From: Gammaproteobacteria bacterium
Lineage (GTDB): Bacteria > Pseudomonadota > Gammaproteobacteria > RBG-16-57-12
NCBI GenBank assembly: GCA_021647245.1
Contig: JAKIVC010000028.1
Location: 1 to 40,733 of the forward strand
Direction of reading: 5' to 3'
Length of the DNA: 40,733 bases
How positions within the stretch are numbered: the first letter of the stretch is position 1; each line of letters starts with the position of its first letter. This document shows, one piece after another, positions 33,884-40,733 of this stretch. Position numbers and translations under genes: made by a program. The notes under the pieces were generated by a model that saw only the letters and a program-made list of their open reading frames with translations, was not told the origin of the DNA and searched no databases.

Positions 33884-36337
33884 TTACGGGGTACAAGAGG
33901 CTCTGGTTCCTACACTCCCCTGTGAGCCCGCTTCTACTGCCAGCACGTGCTGCAGCGTGGAAAGAACAGTATCTGGCGTGAGGCTGATGGAGTCGATGCC
34001 GATGGAGACCAAAAACTCAGCCATATCCGGGTAGTCTGAGGGTGCTTGGCCACAGATACCGGAGTGGCAGCCGTTGCGACGTGCGCCTTCGACTGCCATG
34101 CGGATCATCTGTTTCACACCGGGGTCACGCTCATCAAAGTCGAAGGCGACGATCTCTGAGTCACGATCCACCCCCAGCACCAGTTGAGCCAGGTCATTAG
34201 AGCCTATGGAGATACCGTCAAACAGTTGGGCAAAGGCATCTATTTGAATCACGTTATTGGGTATTTCACACATAACGTATATCTCCAGCCCATTTTGACC
34301 ACGGCCAAGCCCCTGTTTAGCCATTGAGGCCAATACCTTTTTGGCCTCCTCCACCCGACGGCAAAAGGGGATCATCAGCTTGACATTGGTCAGGCCCATT
34401 TCATCACGTACCCGCTTCATCGCCGCACACTCCAGTGCAAAGCCTTCCATATATGCGGGGTGGGTATAGCGAGCGGCTCCGCGAAAACCGATCATCGGGT
34501 TATCCTCTTGTGGCTCAAAAACTGCGCCACCGAGCAGGCTGGCATACTCATTACTCTTGAAATCACTCATGCGCACCACGCAGGGTTTGGGATAGACCGC
34601 CGAGGCGATGGTGGCAACCCCTTCAGCGAGGGTTTTAACAAAAAACTCTATCGGGTCTTGGTAGGCGCTACTGAGTGCCGCGATCTCGCTAGCTACCGCA
34701 TCGTCTACTTTTTCCGGGTGGATGAGAGCCATCGGGTGCACCTTGATGTAGTTATTAATAATGAACTCCATCCGTGCTAGGCCGATGCCATCCACCGGCA
34801 GTGAGGCCAGACTAAACGCCTGATCGGGGTTTCCCAGGTTCATCATGATGCGGGTTTCAGGTTGCGCTAGCTGACTGAGGTCTGTTTGCTGGACTTCAAA
34901 TTCGAGCACCCCACTGTAGACACTCCCAATCTCGCCCTCAGCGCAACAGACCGTAACGGCTTGTCCATTTTTGAGCCGGTGGGTGCCATTACCGGTACCG
35001 ACAATAGCCGGTACTCCCAGCTCCCGCGATACGATTGCAGCGTGGCAAGTACGGCCACCCCGGTTGGTAATAATGGCCGCAGCCATTTTCATTATTGGCT
35101 CCCAATCTGGCGTGGTGGTATCCGCAACCAGCACCTCGCCAGGCTGAAAATCATGTAGAGCATTCATATCGTTAATGATCCGTACCCTGCCTGCGCCAAT
35201 ACGGGTACCCACCGCTTGGCCGTGCACCAATAGGGGCGACTTCTCTTTGAGGTGGTAAATTTGCAAAATATTGCCGGTTCTCTGGGACTCCACCGTTTCG
35301 GGGCGGGCCTGTACCATATAGAGTTGGCCATCAATACCATCTTTAGCCCACTCCATATCCATCGGCTTGTGGTAGTCGGCCTGCCTGGAGTAGTGATTTT
35401 CAACTTTTATGGCGTAATCGGCCAAAACCATCACCTCCTCATCCGAGATGCAGAAGTGGCTTCTCTCCTCGAGAGAGGTCTCAATATTTTGGGTGTACTC
35501 CAGCGCAATGCTTTTGCTGCTAAGGGTGTCGGAAAAAATCATCTTCTGCTCTTTACTGCCCAGCTTCCGTTTGAGAACGGCGCGAAACCCTTGATTAAAC
35601 GTTGGCTTGTGTACATAAAAGCTATCCGGATCAATGGTGCCCTGTACAATATTTTCTCCCAACCCCAACGCCCCGTTGATAAACACAACATCGTTAAAAC
35701 CGCTCTCCGTATCCAGTGAAAACATCACACCGCTGGCACCTATATCGCTGCGCACCATTTTCATAATCACCACCGAGAGGTGAACCTTGTAGAGGTCATA
35801 GTGGTTATCATGTTTGTAGTGGATAGAGCGGTCGGTGAAATTGGAGACTAGACAACGCTGGTAAGCATCCAGCAAGGCATCTTCACCGCTGATATTGAGG
35901 TAGCTATCGTTTTGACCGGCAAAAGAGGCCTCGGGCGAGTCTTCGGCGGTGGCGGAAGAGCGCACCGCCAGAGAGATATTTTCGCCATACTGCTGCTTAA
36001 GTTTTGCATAGGCGGCTAAAATTTCACCCCTTAAATCTGCGGGTAGGGTGCAGCCATAAATAATGGCTCTGGCCTGCTCGCCGCGCTGTTGTAGGTCGTT
36101 AATATTATCGGGGTCAAGCCCGTCAAGTGCTCCATGTAACGACGACCAGGCGCTATTATAGTCCAGCACATATTGATATGCCGTTGCGGTGACTGCAAAG
36201 CCGTTAGGCACGCGAACCCCTTCAGCCGTCAGATTTTGATACATCTCCCCCAGTGAAGCATTTTTACCGCCCACCAGCGGTACATCATCGATGGTCAGCT
36301 CATTAAACCAGCGGGTATAAAGCGGAGAATCAGTCAT
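33884..36337 (-). CDS. ppsA: Phosphoenolpyruvate synthase
   Basis: 817 residues, near the usual length. N-terminal ATP-grasp domain (VGGKNASLGEMY, SLAVRSSATAEDSPEASFAGQ), the swivelling phospho-His domain with GGRTCHAAIVSRELGVPAIVG (His432), and the C-terminal PEP/pyruvate barrel (GIGLARMEF, GSNDLAQLVLGVDRDS, ICGQAPSDYP). It makes PEP from pyruvate and ATP for gluconeogenesis. It is the last gene of a four-gene minus-strand run and is 9 bases after mtfA. No pps regulatory gene is next to it. Confidence 0.96.
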   Translation of the reverse strand: MTDSPLYTRWFNELTIDDVPLVGGKNASLGEMYQNLTAEGVRVPNGFAVTATAYQYVLDYNSAWSSLHGALDGLDPDNINDLQQRGEQARAIIYGCTLPADLRGEILAAYAKLKQQYGENISLAVRSSATAEDSPEASFAGQNDSYLNISGEDALLDAYQRCLVSNFTDRSIHYKHDNHYDLYKVHLSVVIMKMVRSDIGASGVMFSLDTESGFNDVVFINGALGLGENIVQGTIDPDSFYVHKPTFNQGFRAVLKRKLGSKEQKMIFSDTLSSKSIALEYTQNIETSLEERSHFCISDEEVMVLADYAIKVENHYSRQADYHKPMDMEWAKDGIDGQLYMVQARPETVESQRTGNILQIYHLKEKSPLLVHGQAVGTRIGAGRVRIINDMNALHDFQPGEVLVADTTTPDWEPIMKMAAAIITNRGGRTCHAAIVSRELGVPAIVGTGNGTHRLKNGQAVTVCCAEGEIGSVYSGVLEFEVQQTDLSQLAQPETRIMMNLGNPDQAFSLASLPVDGIGLARMEFIINNYIKVHPMALIHPEKVDDAVASEIAALSSAYQDPIEFFVKTLAEGVATIASAVYPKPCVVRMSDFKSNEYASLLGGAVFEPQEDNPMIGFRGAARYTHPAYMEGFALECAAMKRVRDEMGLTNVKLMIPFCRRVEEAKKVLASMAKQGLGRGQNGLEIYVMCEIPNNVIQIDAFAQLFDGISIGSNDLAQLVLGVDRDSEIVAFDFDERDPGVKQMIRMAVEGARRNGCHSGICGQAPSDYPDMAEFLVSIGIDSISLTPDTVLSTLQHVLAVEAGSQGSVGTRASCTP

Positions 36338-36346
36338 GGTTTTTCC

Positions 36347-37117
36347 TTATAAATGCCTTGTTGCAGGATTTTGCCGATAAAACTGCACCAGCTGTTCATA
36401 AACTTCAGGGTAATGACTCCGTAGGCGATGCGGGTCGGTAAAAAAACCTTCACTCACCACGGAAAAAAACTCGGCAGGTGCTGTTGCGGCGTAAGCATCT
36501 ACCCAAGCGTGTTGATGGTGTATCAGTTGCTGTTGTAGATGGCTAAAGGCGCGACTGAAAACCGCTGTCCACTGCTTTCGTACCATATCGGAGTGCAGTG
36601 GCGGCATGCCATTGGCTCGCCCATTAAGCATGTCCAGTTTGTGGGCAAACTCGTGCACCACCACATTGTGGCCGTGGGCGGCTACTCTCATGCCGGCAGC
36701 CACCTCATCCCAAGAGAGAATCACCGGCCCTCGTAACCACGACTCACCACTCAAAGTTTGCTCTTGATGTGTGACCAGCCCCCTCTCATCGCTACTCTCT
36801 CTCTCTACCCGAAAAGCCCCGGGATAGATCACCACTTCAATCCAGTCATTATAATAATCCAGCCCCAGTTCCAAAACGAGCAGCGTGGCCTGCGCTGCCA
36901 CGCTCATCGCCATTTCGATTGAGACCTCCAGCCCCTGAACACCACTGAGGGTTTTGCGCTGCAAAAACAGCGTTGTCAGCTCCCGCAGGTGCGCCCTTTT
37001 CACCGCACTCAAGCCGCTAAAAAGGGCCGATTCGTGCATCAAGCGCCCCCAGGCCCGATGAGGAACCGGGTGGTGTCTGAGCGTATAGCGGATACGCTGT
37101 CGCTCAAGCCATTTCAC
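36347..37117 (-). CDS. mtfA: Zinc peptidase of the MtfA (M90) family
   Basis: 256 residues. Zinc-binding HEFAH (155-159) in VVVHEFAHKLDMLNGRANGMP, the third ligand region EFFSVVSEGFF, and the N-terminal part with LSAVKRAHLRELTTLFLQRKTL fit MtfA. In E. coli MtfA is a cytosolic aminopeptidase that binds the Mlc repressor and so affects glucose PTS genes. Its start overlaps the previous gene's stop by 4 bp (ATGA), so the pair is translationally coupled. Here it is tied to PEP synthase, which gives a metabolic context but no proof of a shared role. Confidence 0.9.
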   Translation of the reverse strand: MKWLERQRIRYTLRHHPVPHRAWGRLMHESALFSGLSAVKRAHLRELTTLFLQRKTLSGVQGLEVSIEMAMSVAAQATLLVLELGLDYYNDWIEVVIYPGAFRVERESSDERGLVTHQEQTLSGESWLRGPVILSWDEVAAGMRVAAHGHNVVVHEFAHKLDMLNGRANGMPPLHSDMVRKQWTAVFSRAFSHLQQQLIHHQHAWVDAYAATAPAEFFSVVSEGFFTDPHRLRSHYPEVYEQLVQFYRQNPATRHL

Positions 37118-38511
37118 CTTGATAGCGAAAATGCCTGATGTAACTTTGGCATAATCACTTGGCTGGGCTTAAGTTGATCTGCAAACGATGCCATCACCTG
37201 TTCTTCACCATGAACCAAATAGGTGGTGTCCGGGTTGCCAATTTGCTGGTGCCAAGCCAGTAGCTCACCCCGATCCGCATGGGCAGAGAAACCACCAATG
37301 GTATAGATGCGGGCGCGCACCTGTATCTCCTCTCCATAGATACGCACCTGCTTTGCACCATCAACAATTTGGCGCGCCAATGTGCCACGGGCGGCAAAAC
37401 CGACAAATATTACACTACTGTCACGCCGCCACAGATTATGTTTAAGGTGATGGCGCACCCGTCCACCAGTACACATACCTGAACCTGCAATAATCACCGC
37501 ACCTGCCGTGATCTGATTAAGGGCCATAGAATCTCTTGTCTCGCGGGTAAAGTGCAGGCCGGGAAAGCCAAAAGGATCCTCCCCTTTGCGGAACAGTTTG
37601 CCGGTTTTTTTATCGTAACACTCAGGGTGACGTTGAAAGATTTCGGTGGCGGAGATGGCCATCGGCGAATCAAGAAACACCTGCATTGCCGCTGGCAATT
37701 TGCCACTCATTACTCCCTCACGGAGGGCGTATAGAATCTCTTGAGTACGCTCCAGAGCAAAGCTGGGGATAATCACATTGCCACCCCGTTGAAAGGTATC
37801 GGAAACTGCTTCATACAGCTCATCAATAGAGGGTTGCAGCGGCTTGTGTAAGCGATCACCGTAGGTAGTCTCCATCACCACCACATCGGCTGCGGGGGGT
37901 GGTGCCGAATCACGCAGAATAGCTCGGTTACTGTAGCCCAGGTCGCCTGAAAAAAGTACCCGCCGTTGCTGGCCATCCTCTTCCAGCTCCAGCAACACAC
38001 AAGCAGAACCGAGAATATGCCCGGCATCGACAAAAGTGGCCTGAATACCCTCATCCAGTTGCAGCGATTTTCCGTATCGTGCACTGCGCCCAAAATAGTC
38101 CAGGCTGTTCAAGGCATCCAGCAACGTGTAAAGCGGTGTAATCTGCTCGCCCTTTTTTCCATGACGAGCCGCCTTGCGCGACTGCCACTCGGCCTCCTGC
38201 TCTTGGAGGTTTGCAGAGTCCAGCATCACCAGTCTAGCCAGCTCACGACTGGCCGCCGTGGTGATAATTTCACCCTTAAAGCCTTGCTGAACCAACAATG
38301 GAATACGCCCACAATGGTCAAGGTGAGCATGGGTCAGTAGTAGATAATCCACCGCAGCGGGATCAAAGCCGAAGGGCTGGCGGTTCTCCTCGCGCAGCTC
38401 GTGCCCTCCCTGATAGAGGCCACAATCGATCAGCACCTGCTTATCACCACACTGTACCAAGTGACAAGAGCCGGTAACACCACGGTCAGCACCGTGAAAG
38501 GAAATATTCAT
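37114..38511 (-). CDS. Beta-CASP metallo-beta-lactamase fold hydrolase (YSH1-type, predicted RNA exonuclease)
   Basis: 465 residues. MBL zinc motif THAHLDHCGR (His61, His63, Asp65, His66), later MBL ligands (DAGHILGSACVLLE, FSGDLGY) and the beta-CASP part with NVIIPSFALERTQEIL, GSGMCTGGRVRHHL, and GGFSAHADRGELLAW. This is the COG1236 group related to CPSF73; bacterial members are thought to act on RNA, but few have a known substrate. It starts 3 bases after the LOG-gene stop and overlaps mtfA. Confidence 0.92.
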   Translation of the reverse strand: MNISFHGADRGVTGSCHLVQCGDKQVLIDCGLYQGGHELREENRQPFGFDPAAVDYLLLTHAHLDHCGRIPLLVQQGFKGEIITTAASRELARLVMLDSANLQEQEAEWQSRKAARHGKKGEQITPLYTLLDALNSLDYFGRSARYGKSLQLDEGIQATFVDAGHILGSACVLLELEEDGQQRRVLFSGDLGYSNRAILRDSAPPPAADVVVMETTYGDRLHKPLQPSIDELYEAVSDTFQRGGNVIIPSFALERTQEILYALREGVMSGKLPAAMQVFLDSPMAISATEIFQRHPECYDKKTGKLFRKGEDPFGFPGLHFTRETRDSMALNQITAGAVIIAGSGMCTGGRVRHHLKHNLWRRDSSVIFVGFAARGTLARQIVDGAKQVRIYGEEIQVRARIYTIGGFSAHADRGELLAWHQQIGNPDTTYLVHGEEQVMASFADQLKPSQVIMPKLHQAFSLSR

Positions 38512-38514
38512 CCA

Positions 38515-39492
38515 CTACTCCTTGTTGTTTGTATGATTTATCAGTGGCTTACCACTGGCCCGATGCCACTCTTGAATACCCTGCCAAATTTCATCTGCTG
38601 TTTCGGCGTACCAGAACAGCTCTCGATCCTCCGCATCAATCACCCCTTCATCCACCAGGAAATCCACATTCACCGCCTGTCGCCAGAAAGATTCACCCAC
38701 CAGCACCACCGGCAGTGGCGCAATACTGCGGGTTTGAATCAGCGTCAGGGTTTCAAACAGTTCATCCAGTGTGCCGTAGCCCCCGGGGAAAGCCACCAGC
38801 GCCTTGGCACGTTTAACAAAGTGCAGCTTGCGCACCGCAAAATAGTGAAACCTAAAGCAGAGATCGGGGGTGATATAGGGGTTAGGATACTGCTCATGGG
38901 GCAGGGTGATATTAAGGCCGATGGATTGAGCGCCCACATCGAAAGCGCCTCGATTTGCCGCCTCCATAATGCCCGGCCCACCGCCGGTGACCAGTGTTAC
39001 CTTGCAGTCATCAGGCCCTCTCCCTGAGGTTGCAACCAGCCGTCCCAATCTCCGTGCCTCGTGATAGTAGCCACTTTTTGCCTGAATAGAGCGGGCCACA
39101 CTCAGGCGCTGTTGAAGCCGCTTATTTTCAGGGTCGACCAATAGCGCCTGCTGCAACGCATCCACCTTGCGCAGTGCCGCTTCAGGCTCTTGCAAGCGAG
39201 TACCCCCAAAGACCACAATCGTGTGCTCAACACCTTGCTGTTGCAGCAGCAACTCAGGCTTAAGGTAGTCAAGCTGCAAGCGCACACCACGGGTAGCATC
39301 CAGCCCCAGAAACTCCACATCCTGATCGCCCTGGCGATACCCGGGGCTGGCCATAATCGTCTCCACCCGTGCCGCCGCCTGTGGGTCATCTTGCCATGCT
39401 TTAGGTTTATGCCACGGCAGTGGCTCGCGCCGCTCATCACAACAAGCAGGCGAGGGAACAGCAGACGAAACACCTTTTTTTGCAACACCCAT
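38515..39492 (-). CDS. LOG-family protein (nucleotide 5'-monophosphate nucleosidase type)
   Basis: 325 residues from ATG 39492; ATG 39507 (330 residues) is as likely, and the open frame runs on to 39588 without conserved sequence. LOG signatures TLVTGGGPGIMEAANRGA and FPGGYGTLDELFETLTLIQTR are intact, with catalytic Arg/Glu in these motifs. Family members release free bases from nucleoside monophosphates (cytokinin activation in plants, nucleotide salvage in bacteria). An N-terminal extension of about 100 residues precedes the Rossmann core. First gene of the LOG-MBL-mtfA-ppsA run, divergent from the sulfotransferase. Confidence 0.85.
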   Translation of the reverse strand: MGVAKKGVSSAVPSPACCDERREPLPWHKPKAWQDDPQAAARVETIMASPGYRQGDQDVEFLGLDATRGVRLQLDYLKPELLLQQQGVEHTIVVFGGTRLQEPEAALRKVDALQQALLVDPENKRLQQRLSVARSIQAKSGYYHEARRLGRLVATSGRGPDDCKVTLVTGGGPGIMEAANRGAFDVGAQSIGLNITLPHEQYPNPYITPDLCFRFHYFAVRKLHFVKRAKALVAFPGGYGTLDELFETLTLIQTRSIAPLPVVLVGESFWRQAVNVDFLVDEGVIDAEDRELFWYAETADEIWQGIQEWHRASGKPLINHTNNKE

Positions 39493-39626
39493 CGTGACAG
39501 TTACCATTAGTGGGTTACCAAGAGTGCTATAGTGCACGATTTCGCAAGCACAATCTGTCACCTGAGTTACACTCATCAAAAAGGGCATGCGTAGATAAAA
39601 CCCCCTACATGAAGAGGCGATACATT

Positions 39627-40493
39627 ATGGATTTCAATAGAGAAAACCCATCACTCGAGCCACGCTGGGGAGAGAGCACACCCACCCATGACCCTCGAAT
39701 ACTGGCTCACTTTGAACCGCGCCACAGTGACATTCTCATCACCACCGCACCCAAATCAGGGACAACCTGGATGCAACAAATACTGCATCAGCTACGCAGT
39801 GGCGGCGATGATAGCTTCAGATCAATCAACGACGTAGTGCCCTGGCTGGAGAAACCACACCACCATCAGACGTGGCAACAACGGCTGCAACAGTTTGCAG
39901 CGTTGCCAGATCCGCGTATTTTCAAAACCCACTGCACCGCCGAACAGACCCCCGGCATTGATAGCGTAAATATCATTTTGTCATCACGCGACCCCCGTGA
40001 TTGCTGCGTCAGCATGTATCACCACATTATCAATATGACCGATGCCACCCGTGCACAAACCGGCATACCCTACCCACAATCATTTGATCAACATGTCGAG
40101 CAGTGGCTCTCAGATGGCGCGTGGTATCGCAATATCAAAAGCTGGTGGCCTTATCACGACCACCCCAATGTACTGTGGTTACGTTACCAGGATATGAAAC
40201 AAAATCTCGCCGCCTGCATGGAACAAATTACCGACTTTTTAGCGTGGCAGATCACCGCAGAACAAAAGGCCCGCGCACGTGAATACAGCTCATTTGAGTG
40301 GATGAAACAACACGATGAAAAATTTTCACGCCAGGATTCAGCAGACAAACCGTTATTCAAACCGGGGCAATTCATCCGCAAAGGTGAAGTAGGCAGCCAC
40401 CATACGTTAATGACAACAGAGCAGGGAGAGAGCATCCTCAACCAGGCACACCAATGGCTGGATAAAGATTGCCTGCGCTTTCTTGAGCTATAA
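39627..40493 (+). CDS. PAPS-dependent sulfotransferase (Sulfotransfer_1 family, cytosolic type)
   Basis: 288 residues from ATG 39627, with GAAGAGG 9 bases upstream; ATG 39609 is an alternative. PAPS-binding 5'-phosphosulfate loop APKSGTTWMQQIL, the catalytic His in FKTHC, the 3'-phosphate site SSRDPRDCCVSMYHH, and the C-terminal RKGEVGSH motif are all present, as in SULT-type enzymes. It moves sulfate from PAPS to an alcohol, phenol or amine acceptor; the acceptor is unknown. It is a single gene, divergent from the LOG gene, and converges with the broken rhodanese-like gene. No signal peptide. Confidence 0.9.
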   Translation: MDFNRENPSLEPRWGESTPTHDPRILAHFEPRHSDILITTAPKSGTTWMQQILHQLRSGGDDSFRSINDVVPWLEKPHHHQTWQQRLQQFAALPDPRIFKTHCTAEQTPGIDSVNIILSSRDPRDCCVSMYHHIINMTDATRAQTGIPYPQSFDQHVEQWLSDGAWYRNIKSWWPYHDHPNVLWLRYQDMKQNLAACMEQITDFLAWQITAEQKARAREYSSFEWMKQHDEKFSRQDSADKPLFKPGQFIRKGEVGSHHTLMTTEQGESILNQAHQWLDKDCLRFLEL

Positions 40494-40529
40494 CCCAAGC
40501 GTTGAAGAAAAGGTGAACAGGCTGGGTCG

Positions 40530-40616
40530 TTACGCTGGGGGTTTGTCACCCTGCGTCGCTTCCTCCATCTGCTGTGCCAACGCCGCCCAAGCTTCAAGCC
40601 CGCCCTTCATTCGTCC
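40530..40616 (-). pseudogene. 3' remnant of a rhodanese-like gene cut by IS200/IS605
   Basis: On the minus strand the last 28 codons up to a TAA at 40532-40530 read GRMKGGLEAWAALAQQMEEA and six further residues. KGGLEAW is the hallmark near the C-terminus of rhodanese domains. The frame meets a stop (TAG, 40619-40617) exactly where the insertion element's left-end sequence begins, so the 5' part has been removed or displaced. The fragment lacks the active-site Cys loop and cannot be functional alone. The family assignment rests on a short stretch and could be wrong. Confidence 0.5.
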
Positions 40617-40620
40617 CTAA

Positions 40621-40733
40621 TAAAGGTTGAAACCACCGCCTTTAGGCGGTCAGATTTATCTGCGATACTGTAACTAAGCACAGAGGGGGTGTTGTGTTAT
40701 GGAGTATCGTTACGGTAGTCATACAGTTTATAA
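40621..40733 (+). mobile_element. Left end of an IS200/IS605-family insertion sequence (runs off the window)
   Basis: A terminal hairpin ACCGCC-TTTA-GGCGGT (40635-40650) within GGTTGAAACCACCGCC is the typical subterminal structure recognised by the single-strand transposase TnpA. It is followed about 50 bases later by the tnpA start. The right end lies beyond the window. These elements make no target duplications, so the exact boundary (about 40617-40630) cannot be fixed here. Confidence 0.85.
40699..40733 (+). CDS. tnpA: IS200/IS605 transposase TnpA, first 11 codons
   Basis: ATG at 40699 preceded by GAGGGGGTG, reading MEYRYGSHTVY, which is the usual N-terminus of IS200-type Y1 HUH transposases. 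The HUH and Tyr catalytic motifs lie beyond the window, so whether it is intact is unknown. Confidence 0.85.
   Translation, partial: MEYRYGSHTVY

Noticed and set aside
40184-40597. A 137-codon minus-strand frame at the right end.
   Set aside because: Most of it is antisense to the sulfotransferase. The likely real minus-strand coding sequence is in another frame (40530-40616).

Overview
The window reads as a chromosomal segment of a motile, free-living-type gammaproteobacterium. The gene order and families (rluD-pgeF, thiG-trmB, trpS-scpA-scpB-rluB, the glyW-cysT-leuZ-like tRNA trio, a Pseudomonas Che2-like chemotaxis cluster) are gammaproteobacterial. A PAPS-binding sulfotransferase, a PAPS-reductase-family protein and a possible rhodanese remnant would fit a sulfur-oxidising lineage. 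That placement is inference; no marker in the window proves it.

Layout. 1-5.2 kb: a possible transposase tail at the very edge, then an RND efflux pair (membrane fusion protein and inner-membrane pump, overlapping by 4 bp) followed closely by a PAPS-reductase-family protein. 5.2-7.6 kb (minus): rlmKL-slyX. 7.7-8.3 kb: a hairpin terminator, a near-consensus sigma70 promoter and tRNA-Gly, tRNA-Cys and tRNA-Leu. 8.5-11.1 kb: rluD, pgeF, a ZIP transporter. 11.1-14.5 kb (minus): trmB, thiG, mnmA, rluE. 14.8-16.8 kb: fliJ (sigma54-like promoter, strong terminator) and fliK.

16.8-26.5 kb is the most interesting part. It is one tightly packed operon: STAS protein, cheY, cheA, cheW, parA, a soluble 1005-residue chemoreceptor, cheR, cheD, cheB, behind a good sigma28 (FliA) promoter. 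The core order cheY-cheA-cheW-receptor-cheR-cheD-cheB is that of the Pseudomonas aeruginosa Che2 (F7-type) cluster with its soluble oxygen receptor Aer2. Here a ParA ATPase gene sits between cheW and the receptor. The receptor has a disordered basic N-terminus, a globin-like domain that has lost the proximal His and the CD1 Phe, three tandem Aer2-type PAS domains, a methyl-accepting signalling hairpin and a C-terminal EWEEF pentapeptide. I infer a cytoplasmic gas- or redox-sensing array positioned by its own ParA, in the manner of Rhodobacter PpfA/TlpT but on an Aer2/F7 chassis.

26.6-32.5 kb: housekeeping genes in a conserved order (PHP-family rnm, yciO, M50 protease, trpS, scpA, scpB, rluB); TrpRS carries a four-Cys pattern resembling the [4Fe-4S] site of Thermotoga TrpRS. 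32.7-33.9 kb: an orphan lipoprotein behind an FNR/Anr-like box. 33.9-39.5 kb (minus): a packed run of LOG-family protein, beta-CASP metallo-beta-lactamase, MtfA-like peptidase and PEP synthase. 39.6-40.5 kb: a cytosolic-type sulfotransferase. The right edge enters the left end of an IS200/IS605 element (terminal hairpin and first codons of tnpA), which appears to have cut off a rhodanese-like gene on the minus strand.
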